A stretch of DNA of 64,000 nt from Gracilaria gracilis. Taxonomy: Eukaryota; Rhodophyta; Florideophyceae; Gracilariales; Gracilariaceae. A model generated the notes under the pieces. It was not told the origin of the DNA. It saw only the letters and a program-made list of their open reading frames with translations, and searched no databases. Made by a program: the position numbers and the translations under genes. Position 1 is the stretch's first letter, and each line of letters begins with the position of its first letter. The stretch is from contig JARGSG010000197.1 of NCBI GenBank assembly GCA_030374805.1, positions 992,001-1,056,000 on the forward strand, read 5' to 3'. Positions 63,419-64,000 of the stretch are shown here, in pieces.

Positions 63419-64000
63419 ATGAACGTAATTACTGACAAGCTAACTGATCAACGCCAATTTCTAACACGATAAATATAAGAGAGTTAGGAGGGTTAACCCC
63501 CTTACCCTGGAAAGGCAACAGAGTTTTCACATATAGGCCATCCAGATTCAATGCGCTTGAAGTACCCACTAAGGCTCCTCTCTATTTTTATTCCTGTCTT
63601 GTCGAGAGCTCCACTACCTGAGTGTCTTCGTATTCCTTTTCGCGTTCAAAGAGTAAAGAAAATGGTTAAGAACACCGGAGTTTCTTACGTACAGTATCTT
63701 CTCTGTCTCCCTCTTTACAAGCCCCAAGCCTAATTACAACTAATGTTCGGAACGCTTCTGTTGAAAGGAGCGTTCTGTTACGAGAAAGGCCATTTCTTAA
63801 CAACATCAGCAACAGGCAGGTAAGCCCCTCCTCTCATGAACTGGAGGCAGGCTATCTTGACTTATTCCTCGCCGCCTTCCGCCTTCCACGTGGGCTAAGG
63901 TATATTTGTGCAAGAGGCGTGAAGGTTTGTTTACTTGCGTTAGAGCTGATTGCAAACATTTATCGATATTGGGTCTCCTTCCGCTTCGAATGATATCGGA
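63419..64000. other. 3' flank with no gene
   Basis: Contains the palindrome GGGTTAACCC near 63490 and a short unsupported frame (63551-63733). Confidence 0.5.

Overview
This is nuclear DNA of a photosynthetic eukaryote, most likely a red alga of the florideophyte type. The reasons are: (i) long genes with almost no introns, and the only two introns I can place are about 103-104 bp with GT..AG ends; (ii) plastid-type leaders with an early Phe (for example a start reading AFVAP) on a cystathionine gamma-synthase and on two ACHT-like thioredoxins; (iii) glycan genes (fucosyltransferase-like, FkbM methyltransferase, GT90) as expected in an organism with complex wall polysaccharides; (iv) compact genes interrupted by islands of DNA transposons. 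The exact genus is inference; Chondrus-like is my best guess.

Layout. 1-2.6 kb: no supported gene, with a GC-rich block at about 0.64-0.93 kb. 2.6-12.8 kb: a Doa10/MARCH6 ubiquitin ligase (-), a fucosyltransferase-like type II membrane protein (-), an FkbM methyltransferase with a membrane anchor (-) and a GT90/CAP10 glycosyltransferase (+, start unresolved). 14.2-16.3 kb: a sodium:neurotransmitter symporter family transporter with one intron. 17.1-31.2 kb: a mobile-element island. It holds a small Cys-rich coiled-coil protein, an intact 7.7-kb MULE element (214-bp terminal inverted repeats, 9-bp target duplication, one 1739-residue protein joining a Ulp1 protease to a MULE transposase), a Harbinger-like transposase broken by one stop codon, a decayed BET (bromodomain plus NET) gene, a GC-rich minisatellite and the RNase H end of a LINE-like element.

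31.5-45.4 kb: housekeeping genes. These are the DEAH helicase DHX15/Prp43 (-), MCM9 (-), a C2-type phospholipase D (-), the TFIIH helicase XPD (+) and a patatin-like lipase (-). 46.5-53.3 kb: a GC-rich tract with two convergent ACHT-like thioredoxins, cystathionine gamma-synthase (-), the tRNA m1A58 methyltransferase catalytic subunit TRM61 (+) and a large low-complexity protein with an IWN..GNAAP motif (+). 54.6-64 kb: a DUF1475-like membrane protein (-), a DEP-domain PI3/4-kinase-like protein with one intron (-) and a 1215-residue exportin-5/HASTY-like karyopherin (+).

The genes do not form operons. Local themes are glycan/secretory-pathway genes at 6-13 kb, DNA repair (MCM9, XPD) and RNA processing (DHX15) at 31-43 kb, and plastid redox plus methionine biosynthesis at 47-50 kb. 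The strongest candidates for something undescribed are the fused Ulp1-MULE transposase with its hairpin-rich 3' region, the decayed BET gene lying tail-to-tail with a Harbinger-like transposase, and the DEP-PI kinase fusion.
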